A stretch of DNA of 64,000 nt from NCBI GenBank assembly GCA_020055645.1, contig CM034548.1, positions 4,960,001 to 5,024,000 of the forward strand. Direction: 5' to 3'. The DNA comes from Tomocerus qinae. Its lineage: Eukaryota; Arthropoda; Collembola; Entomobryomorpha; Tomoceridae. How positions within the stretch are numbered: the stretch's first letter is position 1; every line of letters starts with the position of its first letter. A program made the translations under genes and the position numbers. Positions 38,332-51,000 of the stretch are shown piece by piece. A model generated the notes under the pieces. It was not told the origin of the DNA, searched no databases, and worked only from the letters and a program-made list of their open reading frames with translations.

Positions 38332-40396
38332 AGGTACATATTTGCGAGTACTAAATTATTATTTTGTATCTTTTAGCCCGCAGTCAGTTTGGACGAAGTT
38401 GAGTCATTCTTACCATCAAGTGAACTTCGTGAGTGCTTGGAAGTACTGCGGGTGGTTAGAGAGGCACAATTGGGTTTCTTAGATTTTCTTGTCATTGATT
38501 GCCTAAAGAAAATCAGAACCGCCAAAGTCACGGATCCAAATGATGGTTTGTTAAGTTATTTTTTGTTTTGACTTGTTACTAATGGCGTGATTCCTACTAT
38601 ATTTTTAGAATTATACAAATCAGCACTGTAGGTCGGGTTGCATTTGAGATTGCTTTGAGACATTTCATTGCTAAATCCTTATTCTACCTGATTTCTTCTC
38701 GTACCTGATTTCCTCCCGGGTTAGATTTTCTCCCGGGTTAGATTTTCTCCCGGCCTGACTTCTCCCTGTAGACAGTACTGAGGTTGCAGGTTCCGGTGCC
38801 ACAAAATTAGAAGAGTTCAGAAGATAGAGATCTCATCATTTCGATGCTCCATCCATCCACCCCCATGCATGTCTCAAATTACTAAGTTTTGTGTTTCGAT
38901 TTTCCTTCTGCCGTTTCTCTTTATTTTCCGTATCGTGGGAAAGTGTATAACCAGGAGGAAGTCAGGCCGGGAGGAAATTTAACCCGTGAGATAATCAGGT
39001 ATGGGAGGAAACTGGACATTCTGAAATCCTATACAATACAACAATAATTTGATGTACAGAGTATAACGAGGACTTGAATGCTTGTGAATTGTCACGAGGT
39101 CTTTTATTTTGTTTATAAATGCCTTAAGATATTGTTATAACTTATAGCTGAACAGAACTTATTTATTTGCTATGCTATTATGCTATCCTTGTATCACGTC
39201 ATAATTTTTGTCTGACTGTGTGTTGTATTCTTATATTGTTATACTGATCTAAGAAATGCAGAATTGTCATTAAACGTTGAACATTAAACGGAAGATATGT
39301 GTTATTATCCAAGTGACTGCTGGTGTAATTAAAATTGATACTGTATTAATGTAATTGTGATTACTGTTTGAAAATTAATTGCATGTATCTTTTTCGTTAC
39401 AGAATTTTTCACAAATGGTGGAGTAGAAGCATTATCTCAATACGTCGACTCATGTTGGGTGAGGGTTCGTAAGTACGCATTAACGACCCTTGTTTGCATG
39501 GTGAAAAAAAGCACCGCTGCAAGTAAACAAGTCTTTCTTGAAAAGGGGATTTTACGTTTGCTGGCGGATGAAATGGAGAATTTGTTTCACCAATTGATCA
39601 ATACAAACTATACAAAGGTAAGCTTATTGGGCTACTAAGATTTAATAATCAATTAAAACTCTAATAATCAAACCTCTGCTACCTATCATGTTTTCTTCTT
39701 CCAGCACCCCAAAGCGATATACATTGAGTCGATTGCTCATGATACGCTTTTAACGGTAACAAACTTGCTGAGGGACAACACTGAAGGTTGCCAACTGTGG
39801 AAAGAAAAGCAAGGGTTCATCTTAATTTTACAGTTATTTGCCCATCGACGACTAAACCACTTGGGTGTTTTAAGGAATTGTCTTCGTGTAGCTAAATTGT
39901 TGATCGCAGACGAAATAAAATACACAGACGCTGCAGGTAAAAATATTTTAGTTGACCAGTCATTGAAAATTAAATAGCAATTAAATATTTGAATTTTCTT
40001 TAGACGACTACTATTCGGATGATAATTTTATACCATGGATCTATGCGGTTGAAAGTATTGTTGATCGATTTACCGTCATTGGAGTTGAGTATGGCGTGAT
40101 GGTTATTTTGGCTCAGTTACTAGAACAAATCTGTCTGGGATATATTGGCCGTTCTAAAAAAACCAAAATTGTTAGAATGCTGAAAGAAAAGAATGTTCCT
40201 TCCATTGCGAACATTAACTTGTCGCTGCTTGATGGTTTAGCACAAACAGGGTCATATTCTGCCAGTGGAGAGGTACCAGTACATTACAATACGGATGCAT
40301 ATAATTCTAACTTTCAGTTTTTGATCTAGTTTTTTTTTGTAGGAGAAGTCTGCAATGGCGAAAGCTTGCAAAGCATTGCTGAAATACACCGAGTAA
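38084..40396 (+). CDS. HspBP1/Fes1-like protein, diverged copy B (start unresolved)
   Basis: This is a tandem paralogue of the gene at 30079. Supported exons are 38084-38131 and 38229-38276 (duplicated 16-residue blocks), 38377-38545, 39403-39617, 39705-39936, 40004-40272 and 40343-40396, giving about 344 residues plus an unknown N-terminus. Shared features with copy A include VIDCLKKI (A: VIDCLEAI), FFTNGGVEALSQYV (A: FCNKDGMKALSRYV), LLRDNTEGCQLWKE (A: LLRGNPEGCKFFKE), LAQLLEQICLGYIGRS (A: MAQVLEQICIGYWGRS) and the last exon AKACKALLKY. Intron positions and phases agree, except that copy B has an extra 87-nt intron splitting the exon equivalent to 31854-32261. The start is unclear. An ATG exon at 37712-37778 ends in the wrong phase. 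An in-frame ATG at 38069 would require reading through the acceptor. A role in Hsp70 nucleotide exchange is inferred from copy A and may have changed. Confidence 0.7.
38686..39015. mobile_element. MITE-like inverted-repeat element in an intron of copy B
   Basis: The left arm (38686-38768) includes TACCTGATTTCCTCCCGGGT and CTCCCGGCCTGACTTC. The right arm (38951-39015) on the minus strand reads ATACCTGATTATCTCACGGG and CTCCCGGCCTGACTTC. The left arm also contains an internal tandem repeat of about 17 bases (CCCGGGTTAGATTTTCT). About 180 bases lie between the arms. It sits in the intron between the exons ending 38545 and starting 39403. The superfamily and exact ends are unknown. Confidence 0.7.
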
Positions 40397-41441
40397 GCTA
40401 AAGGTGCTGGAATTATGAAACGTCTTTCAATTTAAATTCACTGTGATATCAAAAGACTTAACAAAAACATACATTGTCATTGACTTGTAAATATGTTACC
40501 ATTTATGCCAGTCATACATTTCAACTTTTAATCATATAAAAATCATTTAATTTTATAAGAGTAGTTTTAAATGAATTGGAATCCCAACCTATATTGATGA
40601 ATGTCTTTAAAGGTAATGTATTAAATTCATAGCATGTTTCTTTTTACTGCTTTTACTGCTTGTTGTTTTAATATTTGTATGTTTTAAGAAATTATTGATA
40701 CTGGTGACACAGGCTTAATTGGATTTATACGTTAACAATATTTCTTCTTTGAGGTTATTTCTTGTATTTTTTGAAGAAATCATAAGAAACCGTCGTTAAA
40801 TTATTGTGCTGTGTGCGTTAAAGTATGGTGATGTGTAACAAATGATTCTGGTAAAGGGGTAACTATTTTATTATGATAAGGCACATAATTACTTGTATCT
40901 TGTTTGCTGTTTATTTCCATACAAACATGACAAAACACAATTAGGCATATTCTATGATTAGAATCATAATATTTATATGGGCAAATAGTACCTATTTTAT
41001 ATAATATATATTTGTATATCCTTATACGATTCTTCTGTAGATTCTCCTGGAATACTCGAAAGTTTGTATTATTTATATGGCAAAGAAATACTAGTATTTT
41101 AAACACGAACATAACAAGCAATTCAAATGTGTCACAAAAACAAATATAGTCACGGGCATGTCCAGCCAAACATGTACTATAGCACACAAGAGTCGCAATG
41201 TTGCATAATGTCAACGAGGGTTAATAATATGAATCAGATCATGGATTCGAATGAGGGGTATAGTAGAAGTCAATCATTTATAAACGCAGAGGATGGATTG
41301 TTAATTGTTACTGGCAGTGTAAGGGAACTCACTCAACTGTCACAGAATGAAATAGATCACACAGAGCACAGCACACACGTGGACGTTGTACATTAATGTA
41401 AAGAAGCGGAATGATCTAACAAATCATTGAGTACTAAAGGA
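40397..41441. other. Convergent intergenic region
   Basis: This is the space between two genes that read toward each other (copy B on plus, the membrane-protein gene on minus), so it should hold both 3' untranslated regions. Several AATAAA-like words are present on each strand, but none stands out. No gene is seen. Confidence 0.5.
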
Positions 41442-44400
41442 TCATAGGGCAATGTCTTGGTAATTTCGGATATCGTCAGACTCCTGCCCCAACGAGCTTT
41501 TGCTCCAGTCATGGTGATGCAGATTGTGATGGTTGTGATTGGCAATGATATTCTGTCCGTAGTAGCGGTAGAAATGATTGAGACCGTCCATGGACTGCGC
41601 CCTACGCCCCAGATGCATGTGCATCCAGCCACGTCGTCTGTCCAAACTCATGTTGTTGATGCTGCCGTTGTAGTTCAGATTGCTGGAGCTGTCCTTGAAG
41701 TTGTTGTACTGATCAAGATTCATGATGTGGTTGACGTAGCCCATAGACACCGGGCGAGAGGGCGGCGGGCGGTTCCAGTAGTCATCGTTGTTCACGTTCC
41801 ACAACGAGCGGGAGCGATGGAGTCCTCCTGGAGGGGGTAGTGCAGGTAGTCCTGGTGGTTCCAGCCCGATGCCTGCGATCCCCAACTCACTGATACGACT
41901 CTTTCTGTAGGCGGGGTCAAACATTAGGGCCGGGTTGAATTCGCTCTTCATGGCGAAGGACCCCCGGCTCTGTGCTGAGAAGTTGGAGTTGAAGTTGATG
42001 CTTCGGCTGCTGTAATTGTTCCCTCTGTTGGAATCACCATTACTTCTATTAAAGCAACAAGTGGCAAATTTCCAGATGTACCAGCGAGTGGTCCTACACG
42101 CATCTTGACTAATGGAAGTCGTCTGGGATTTACAACTACTGGATTTGCTATCTTTTTTCATGATTACGAGATCTGAACTGAAATTATAGAGAGGGTGCAA
42201 GATTTGGCTGTTGGGGGGTAATTGTGAGGAGGCAAAGAGGGGAAGAGCACCCGTGCCTTGATAAAAAGAGGAGGAAGTACTACAAGCGGGTAGTGGCGGA
42301 GTCGCCTGAGATCTCAAAGCATCCTTCTGTCCCTGTACAGCACCAGAGCCCATAGGAGAAAGAGGGCCGTCAGCAGAGTCGACAGGGTGAGAGGAGGTAT
42401 TTACAAAAGAAGTGCATTTTAGTTCAGCGTGTACTCTATGGTTAAAAGAATTGGTGATCTGAGTTGACTGAGGAGGACAGTGCGGAGAACTACGGGTGAA
42501 ACAGAGTGAGTCTGGAGAGGTGTCTGTCGTCGTGGCAGTCGGAGGCCCGGACACGGCCGAATTCGAATTCTCTCCAGACTCAACATCAACCTCAAGTTCC
42601 ATTAGCCCAACCATCCCCATCATACCTGTGAAATGTTCCCGAATTTTTCAGATTGTCAGGAAGTACTGGCGTCGAATCAACATATGCGTAATTCTGATAT
42701 GCTAAATTACTCGGCCGTTTTAGAGTCCCGTTCCGCAGAATCCCTCCAACGCTCCCCACCGAATGCCCTCCGAGTACTCCGTGGCCGTTAGATCCTGACT
42801 CCACACTTGCCTGCACATTCATAAATTCACTCTTAAAAACTAATGCAAAATAGTACTCTTCAACATTAATCAGTATAATTATATTGGATGCACAAAACCA
42901 TGAACTGCATCCCAACGATAATCATTACGAACAATATCACACTTTAAACTCAAATCGATTAAGATACAGGGCCTAATTGGTCTTCACTGTCATGAAGATT
43001 ATTACCATCCTATGGAAAATGGGAAATCCAATTGACATTTTGACATCGAATAAAACAGGCGTCATTTTGTTTTTATTGGTGTCGGATTTGAATATCGTGA
43101 GAAATCGGTTTAAAATCATTTCAATTTACTGCGTCGCAATTTCTTTACTCTAACTATGTTAAAATTTTAATTTGAAATTTTATAAAATAAAATGTGATAC
43201 TTTGAAACGACGCGCGAAATGAGCAGTAAAGTAACAATCAAGTATATTATGTAGAGAGAGTAGGCATTCAGTAGTTGTAGACTGAGAAATGTGGGTAACA
43301 AAATTAAGTGTAGTTAATACCTCCTCGTCATTGGGTATTGCTATCATTGCCATGGCTATTATAAAGGAGATTATAAGCATACCAAGGTGAGATCATGTAG
43401 ACGTCCTAGAATGAGTTCTTCGTCCCTCCAAGTCAGATAAAGCGAGCATACACAAAGAGCCCCAAATATCTGCAATTCCATGACACAACATCATTAACAA
43501 TTTTGTTACAACTTCCTGTCCAGGAACCAAATACGCCACGAACATGCACTTACTACAAGAATTTAAATGCACACCAACGGACCTACTAAGTATTTATTTA
43601 CTACTAATACGCATTGATATTTTATAGCTGGTTTTTATATCTCTGCATACACTCACGTCTTATTTAAAGCTGCAATAAATGATCCTTTTATGAGTATGTG
43701 CCGGATTCCAATGCTTTAGATCAACTTTCGTTTTCATAGTATAGTTACTAGGATGAAAGACTTTTTGGTTATCTAGTTGGAATGCACTTCCCACTGTAAA
43801 TACAGCACTAGATTTTGTTGTAGATGTTTACATTAGAATCAGACTTTACTTTTTGTGAGATACCGTTAGCTTGATGTCTCACCAACAACTATCGATGTGC
43901 TCAGAAAATAAATGGCGTCTCCACTCCACGGCCTGCGATTGAGACTTTGAGACTCTCGTATTTGTGAATCGACTGTAGTAGTACGTGCATCCCTCGTGCA
44001 ATATAAATAAATACTATATAATAATTCACTCGAGCAGTAGATAGTAGAGCAAAACAAATAGTTATTGTAGACTACTGTTATTATGATGTGATTGTTTTAT
44101 CTAATCATTGTTTTCTGCTGCAATTTGCACAACCATTGAATTAACAACAACGGCAGAAAAGTGAATCTGGAAGAATGAAAGATTGGAATGCGGAGGTCAC
44201 TGCAATTGTTTCTCTGATAAAACAGACAAAAGCAATATGTTATTGCTTTTATTGGCATCACTTCACTAACAAACACTGACTCTCACTCGCATTGAGATGG
44301 TCATATAAATATCCCAGGCCTATAAATGTAGACTGCCCATTTTAAAGCTCGTCCAGCCACACTGACGATGACTTGACGTAAAAATTAGAGCCGAATAGTG

Positions 44401-47400
44401 ATTCTGAAGCCATGCTCACTCTTCTACTTCACTGTAGTACGTACGTAATGCTTCATTTTACTGCACGAGCCAATTGAAACTCTCACTCCGACATAAATAT
44501 GTATCATGTGTGCTCTATTGTATAATGCATGCCTTATTGTATCACATTATCTTCGCTTATTTATATCATATTGGATGCTTGCTTGGGTTGAGAACTAACT
44601 CTTTGCCATCTATCTCCCTGTCTCTATTAACCTAATAATATACGTATTCAATTAACAACAAAAGCCTGTAGTCTTGTCAAGTCCACTTTATCATAGTGGC
44701 ATGTCACTATAGCCACTCTACAAACAGACACTGCCCAAACGATGCAAAGCGAGTCATTCAATGACTATCTACTACTACAGTAGACTGAGTGTCACATTGA
44801 GAGTAAGAGATGATGAGACTCTTCTTAGGCCCTCCGCTTTTGCTCGACACAAATAATAACATTATAACAGTAAGTTGGAAGTGCATTGTCAGCTATTAAT
44901 GAATATAGAACAGGATTATTGGACAGATGAGCCAAGCTTGACATCCACTTGGCTGCTAAAACAGTATACTCGTCATTTATATTCATACCTAATTGTCAAT
45001 TGTGTAATAAGTGACTACGTATCTGTGCCACACGTATCAAATATTTGCATGCGGAGAGAAGGTGTACTATGCAAATACTAGTCAGTAAAAGCAAATCTAT
45101 CCTATTTGCAATGGATAATTAAAATATATTACCTAATATGAATCTAACCCCCAAATTTCTTTATCAAACTTGAAAAGTTTGAAATTTTTGACTTTTGTTT
45201 TCCTTGATTTTTACTTTATGCACGAAAAAACATAAACTTATGGAATTTCCAATGGAACTGAAATCCTTTGCTATCCAAGATACGTCATGTCTCTAAAACA
45301 CTAGTAAAACAATTGGGACAGGTAGCCGAGCATGTTCCAGTTTACCATTCCCACTCTAGGCTCTACTACAGCATCAAATTTTTGTGTGTTCTCATGGAGT
45401 TGAGAAGCAGTCACTGAAATATTTTTTCCTTGTCTACAACAGTTTATGTAAATACTTATGAGATTGCAGACTATTTTAAAATATTTGGCGATAGTCAAAG
45501 TCAAGAGATGTTCTCTATCAAACATTATTGGTGGACAGATGGATATACTGAAAAATAGTCTTAGCTAAATGGCCGGAAAGATGAGAAAATTGTACTAATT
45601 GAGTCAGAAATTTAACGAAAATATTTACTTACATTGAATATAGCTCGAAGTGACCAATAGACCAGTTCGATGACTCCGTACTCGAATTTATGAGCTGGCT
45701 GCTTTAGTTTCGTCGTAGTAAGTTGTTCGCAGAAAAGTTCAGATCCAATTCAGACCAGATACACCCGCATTATAATAAACGAAATATATAAATCAAACAA
45801 TTGTATTAGTATTAATTCCCCATTGTTTTATGATCAATACAAGCTTTATTTCATAACGTTCACGGACGCAGTGAGGGGCTGAGTGCAAAGACACTACGCA
45901 CGTCTATATCACAGATTGCGATTATAGTCGTGCATCTCCCATCTACTCTAATATGTGGATAAGGACATTAATAATTTCATACTGCATACATTTACATACG
46001 CGAACTATTAATACTCTACAACGTGAATATGGCTTCGTTAACAATACGAAGGATGAATGAATAGATGACAATAGCGTCACTATTTTCATCTACACTAAAT
46101 GAAGCGTTAATTACAAGTTAGTTGTAGTAAACTGTCACATAAAATCAACATTACACATTTTAACACGTCAAACAAGGTTTACTTTGCACAATGCACAAAA
46201 CGACAAAGTGTGAATTATCCTAATTGGAGGTTTAGTTGTCCAATAGGAGTTTAATTTTCAAGTGTTATACAGTCAATAGCCAATGTTACCATTACGTACT
46301 TTGGTCATAATAATGTTATATCTTGGCTGATTGGAAAGCTATCCTACAAATTATACAACATTTAAAAACAACGAAATAAATTCAACAGAAAGCAATAGAA
46401 AACGGTATAATCTTTGTGCTTTTGGGCTATAAATTTTCCATGCCAGCTAGAAAAAATATTGAATTTTTTTTTTTTAATATTGGGTAGGATATAATTGCAT
46501 TGATTTTAAAGTTGTGTCAAATGATGGAAATTAATATTTATGCATGTGTATCCCCTTTTCAGTTAAATATTGTCGATAATAAAGTATAAACAATCTTTTT
46601 CACTTAACATCATACAATTGAATGCAAATGTTTGCATAAATAACTCATAAATGGTCGTTAGCCATCAGTCACGAATGATGCCTAAATACATGTAAAGGAA
46701 AGGACGATTTTCAACATGATCTAAAAGTCAACAGTGAAAACTATCAAGTGATGCTAAAACACCTTTATTTAAACGTATAGCGTTGCATGAGGGTGGATAT
46801 ATAAAATGCGATATTTCGAGACATACCCAGTAGTAAAGCGACATAAAAAGCACCATTCCAGCTTCAGGAAAAAATGACAGTACCGTCATTAAGGTCCAAC
46901 TCATCAGATACTTTCGTTGTCTCTGTAAAATAAATACAATTACTTTGACACCGCGTTGATGTGATTCAATAGAAAAATTGTTCAACACACTCAATATGGC
47001 TTCTTCTGTTTTATTATACTGAGCATATTGATTTTGATGGACAATTTTTCCTCAATGGAAATTGGTTAAGAATAAAATGTAATAATTGTACTGATTAACA
47101 GTAATGATGATTTCAACTTCTACCTTCAATATTTTAATCAAATTTGTAAAATATTTATTGATAAAACGATAGGGGCGTTAAACCTAAATTTTTGAAGATT
47201 TTAAAAGTTAATGCAAATAAAACTTACGACCAGTAGACCGAACAACAGGACTGCTGCAATTATGAAGTTAAAAAAGTATAATGCGCAGAGAGTATAAGCC
47301 GGTGCGGGTAGTATCACTGCAAAACAGTACACGAATATTAAATAGTAGATTAAAGTAATTATTGTGCTAAACTTATAAGTTATAACTATAGAAATCCGAA

Positions 47401-48022
47401 AAGTAATAAGTTTGCAAAACTACAACGTTACAGTTGTTCAACATGAAATATTTCTTATGAATAAAGGAAAATTTACTTAAATGTGAGCTTAAAAGTAGTA
47501 AAAACTTCTTTTCTAATTAAGAATGCTATGTCAAGGTAAAATAAGTCGTTTATAATAGCATCCATCAAACTTCCTGGTTTCAAACCTAAATGGAAATTAA
47601 TATTTCCAGTGTTTGTATCGTATCTTGTAAGGGATAGGTATTGTTACTGTTAGCATGAGCAATGATTAATTATACCGTAGTTTGAATAGTATATAAAATT
47701 AAACTATAAAATGATTTTATTTGTAGTTCACAATTAGAATGATTTGGCTTGTCATTTCAGCAGAAATATTCAGTGGCTCATTATTCCGTTTCATAGCATT
47801 ATATTATTCTGTTGCATATGATTTATCTCTACACTGTCCTTCCATGTTTCAGGACAATGCTGTAGTTTAAGCACTACATTTTCACAAAGCAAGTTATAAA
47901 GCGCAACTTTAATATTCGATTATAGCCACAATAAATATTGGAATTTATTACAAAATTTTCAACTTACATAGAGATTCAACGATCCACCAAAGTTCTACGG
48001 CAAAAGCAACACAATAGACAAC
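41442..48022 (-). CDS. Four-pass membrane protein with long Ser/Asn-rich tail (5' partial)
   Basis: Exons are 48022-47968, 47316-47228, 46922-46827, 45698-45633, 43469-43383, 42810-42626 and 42177-41442, with GT-AG borders and consistent phases, giving 437 residues without the first exon. Hydrophobic segments are VVYCVAFAVELWWIVESLL, YTLCALYFFNFIIAAVLLFG, YLMSWTLMTVLSFFPEAGMV with VLFMSLYY, and GVIELVYWSLRAIFNIFGAL with CVCSLYLTW. The layout resembles insect tetraspan proteins of the DUF4728/Pasiflora kind, but I do not name a gene. The tail (about 310 residues) is rich in Ser, Asn and His, has basic RSRSLWNV and RRAQSMDGL motifs suited to kinase and 14-3-3 binding, and ends QDIAL, a possible class II PDZ ligand. 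Its regions LKRPSNLAYQNYAYV and EPPGLPALPPPGG look conserved-type. The acceptor at 45698 could instead be at 45701, adding one Gln. The start exon lies upstream, possibly outside the window. Confidence 0.75.
43470..45632 (-). other. Intron of the four-pass membrane protein gene
   Basis: This 2.16-kb intron separates the exon ending LRAIFN from the exon starting IFGALCVCS. No additional exon or element is recognisable inside it. Confidence 0.6.
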
Positions 48023-51000
48023 CTGTGAATAAAAATATACATAAGCTAAATTTTCATATTAGGCATATTAAAACTGTAATGAAACCATTGCATTGCACTT
48101 TATATCGTCTGCTGAGATAAACCTTCATAATATTATAATAACAGGACTGCAAAACAAAACATTGGCTAAATATCCGAATTGGACAAATTTCATTTCTGTT
48201 GATGGAAAGGAAAGACAATTTTCCATCTCCGGCATAGTCACCAAAAATTCTGAGCTCATTTAACATTAAGAGAGGATTTTCAACCAACAGCATATTATTT
48301 CCTCACTTAATCCATTTTGAAAAATATAATTTCGGTTTGTAAGGCCCTGAGATGAAAATAGGAGTTAAAGAAGAGCTTAACTTGAACGTTTGGAGACAAA
48401 GCTAGCTGAAGCATCATGTCACGTAGACAAGAGGATGTTTAATTAAGAAAATCAGGTAACGGTAATGTTAAGCAAAAGAGGATTTTATTTATATGGGAAT
48501 TAAATGATGGAATTTCGCATGAGCAGGCAGAAGTGCATACGGGAAGATTCCGTCGTTTACACGTTACAGGCTCCAATTTATTTTCTATGCTAACTCTCGT
48601 TGTCTGCAAAGCACAACAATGTAAAATGTGTCTCTGTTTTGCCCTGTCTCTTTCGTGCAAGATGATATTATCTTATTTTTTATGCTATGCGTACAGAAAC
48701 GGTGGCAGGAGGTGAAGTGAATTTGACTCTTCTATACGCAATAGTTTCACTGACTGTAACGGTTTCTTTTTCTTAGCAAATCATAAGCACATAATAGTTA
48801 AGAGTTGCGAGGAAATTGCAAAATGAGCCAAACATTTAGATGTCAACAAAAATATCAGGAGTTTCTCATGTTGATGCTATCACAATCCATGAAGAATGAG
48901 TCACATTACAAACAAACGTTGGCATTCTATTTGACAATACTATCAAAAGGAACAGCTAAAATCGTTAGCATTGAAAGTATAGCTACCTAGTTTGTTTTCC
49001 AATTTGTCATTAAAACGGAAATCTTTTGTTAGCTTATCATATTAAATCAAACCAAAAGATTATTATCTCTGTAAACCAGCATTATAGGCTTAGCACTTTG
49101 TTCATGTCTACATAGTCTACATTCTTACCAAGAAAGAATTAATTTATATTTTAAAAGCATTACAAAGATTTCTTTCCTACTAGAAAAATTATCTGTCCGA
49201 GTAGTTTCAAATAAAATTTTACTCATAATATTAAAACGTATACCGGAGCAATAAAATGATATACGCAGCACACTGTTGTGACATTGGATATTTATGGTCA
49301 ATTAATTGCACTCATTTATACACATTATCAAAAATCATCACCAAATATTAAACGCATAGCTCTTGTACATATAAGCAATCTGTACACTCACTCACTCACT
49401 CTGTATACGGCATGTCAAAACAAAAATAGATGAAAATAATGCACAAGTTACTTCATGTCATTTAACAAGCCATTCATAATACGAACGAAATGTAATGCAT
49501 TTGTTTGCATAGTACTTCTGCGAGAGTAAATAGGTGCATATATGTTATTCCGTACAAATTACAGAGTTCATGGTTCATTCATAGCGTGAAAATACATTTT
49601 AACGCATATTCTTAAAATCACTTCTGTTGCTTATCTATTTTAAGCCGTTCTGTAGCCACGCTCAGTTTTTTTCAATGAACATTCCATATCAACATTCCAA
49701 GAGGAACTGGCTGGGGTGCTGAGACAAGTACACCTACATGACATTTTGTAAGGAAATGAGAACGTTGTACATAACAGACCAGGGAATTAATATTCTATTA
49801 ATGCCTAGCAGAATAAAGAGTCGCAGTCGGAACTAACTGGAAACATTATCTTGTTTATTTATTGTGAAGAAAAGAATGTATGCATTCAGCTAATTCTAGA
49901 TATGCAATTGTAGTAGTTATATTCTAGTGTAGTGCAGCGGTCCAATTATAGTAAAGCGTTGCCTGGGTATATGGGCAGCCATCGGTTTTATGAAATTATG
50001 CTTGAAATCATAATCATATTTATGCGTGAAATTAAAATGCTGTTTAACTTTTTTCAAACAATGCAAACATTTTGCAACAGCAATTAACTATTATAGCTTA
50101 AAATTATTCCATCGTTTACATATTTTTGCACAATATCGAAAACAAGCTGGCAGAATCTTTTATTTACTATGAAGGCGGGTAGCCCCTGAGTAAAAGGGTC
50201 CTATTTAGCCAAATTCTTCCCTTTGGGGGTGAGGACCCGGACACTTTGAATTTGGTATGGAATGTGGTTTTTCAATGCAGCAAAAATTAGCAGTATGCCC
50301 GATGGGCGTAGTAGTCCATGGGTCTGTGGGGGCTCAAAGTCTTGCCCTGGAATCTCTCTATACATAAGAATATTAATCTCACACACATGGCATAGTTTGC
50401 ATTTGTACTGTTCTAATGTTATCAAGTTGTGCTATTCTGTGTTACTGCAAGGAAGTAAACCAGGCAGAATGAGGTAACAATAATGTACACATAAATCCAA
50501 CAACACAAGAAACCAGAAAGTGAATTAGATGCAAAAATAGAGATTCTGATTTAATTGCATGTTTTCATGTGGCAGACTAGACTATCACAGAGTGTGAAAA
50601 GACCAACAAACGTTGCTGAGAATTGCTTAATGTTTATAGGAAAAGTAAACATGCACTTATTCCAATTATCATACACGATGTATTATTCCCTTCGTTAAAT
50701 AATAATATTCTCCTGGTGTACGTGTGATATTAAATGTGTAATAAATGTAACGGATAGTCGTGTTTTTGTGTTAGTGCCAGGTAATTCTCTTCAAGTCGAT
50801 GAGGTAGGTTCACTTTGGTTTAGTTCAGATAAACACTTTTATAAAGAATTTTTGTTGGCGATGCACATTCTGCTTCCCATTAAAATATTATTACTACTAC
50901 ATTAAGTTACATCCACTTCCCATCTATTGAATCGAGTTATCCTTTCCCATCAATTACAAACTCTCTTGTGCGTACTTGAGTACAATAATATGTAGCTTAT

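Noticed and set aside
41457-41840. 127-codon plus-strand open frame
   Set aside because: It is the antisense shadow of the last exon of the minus-strand membrane-protein gene, which has recognisable tail motifs and a phase-consistent splice junction.
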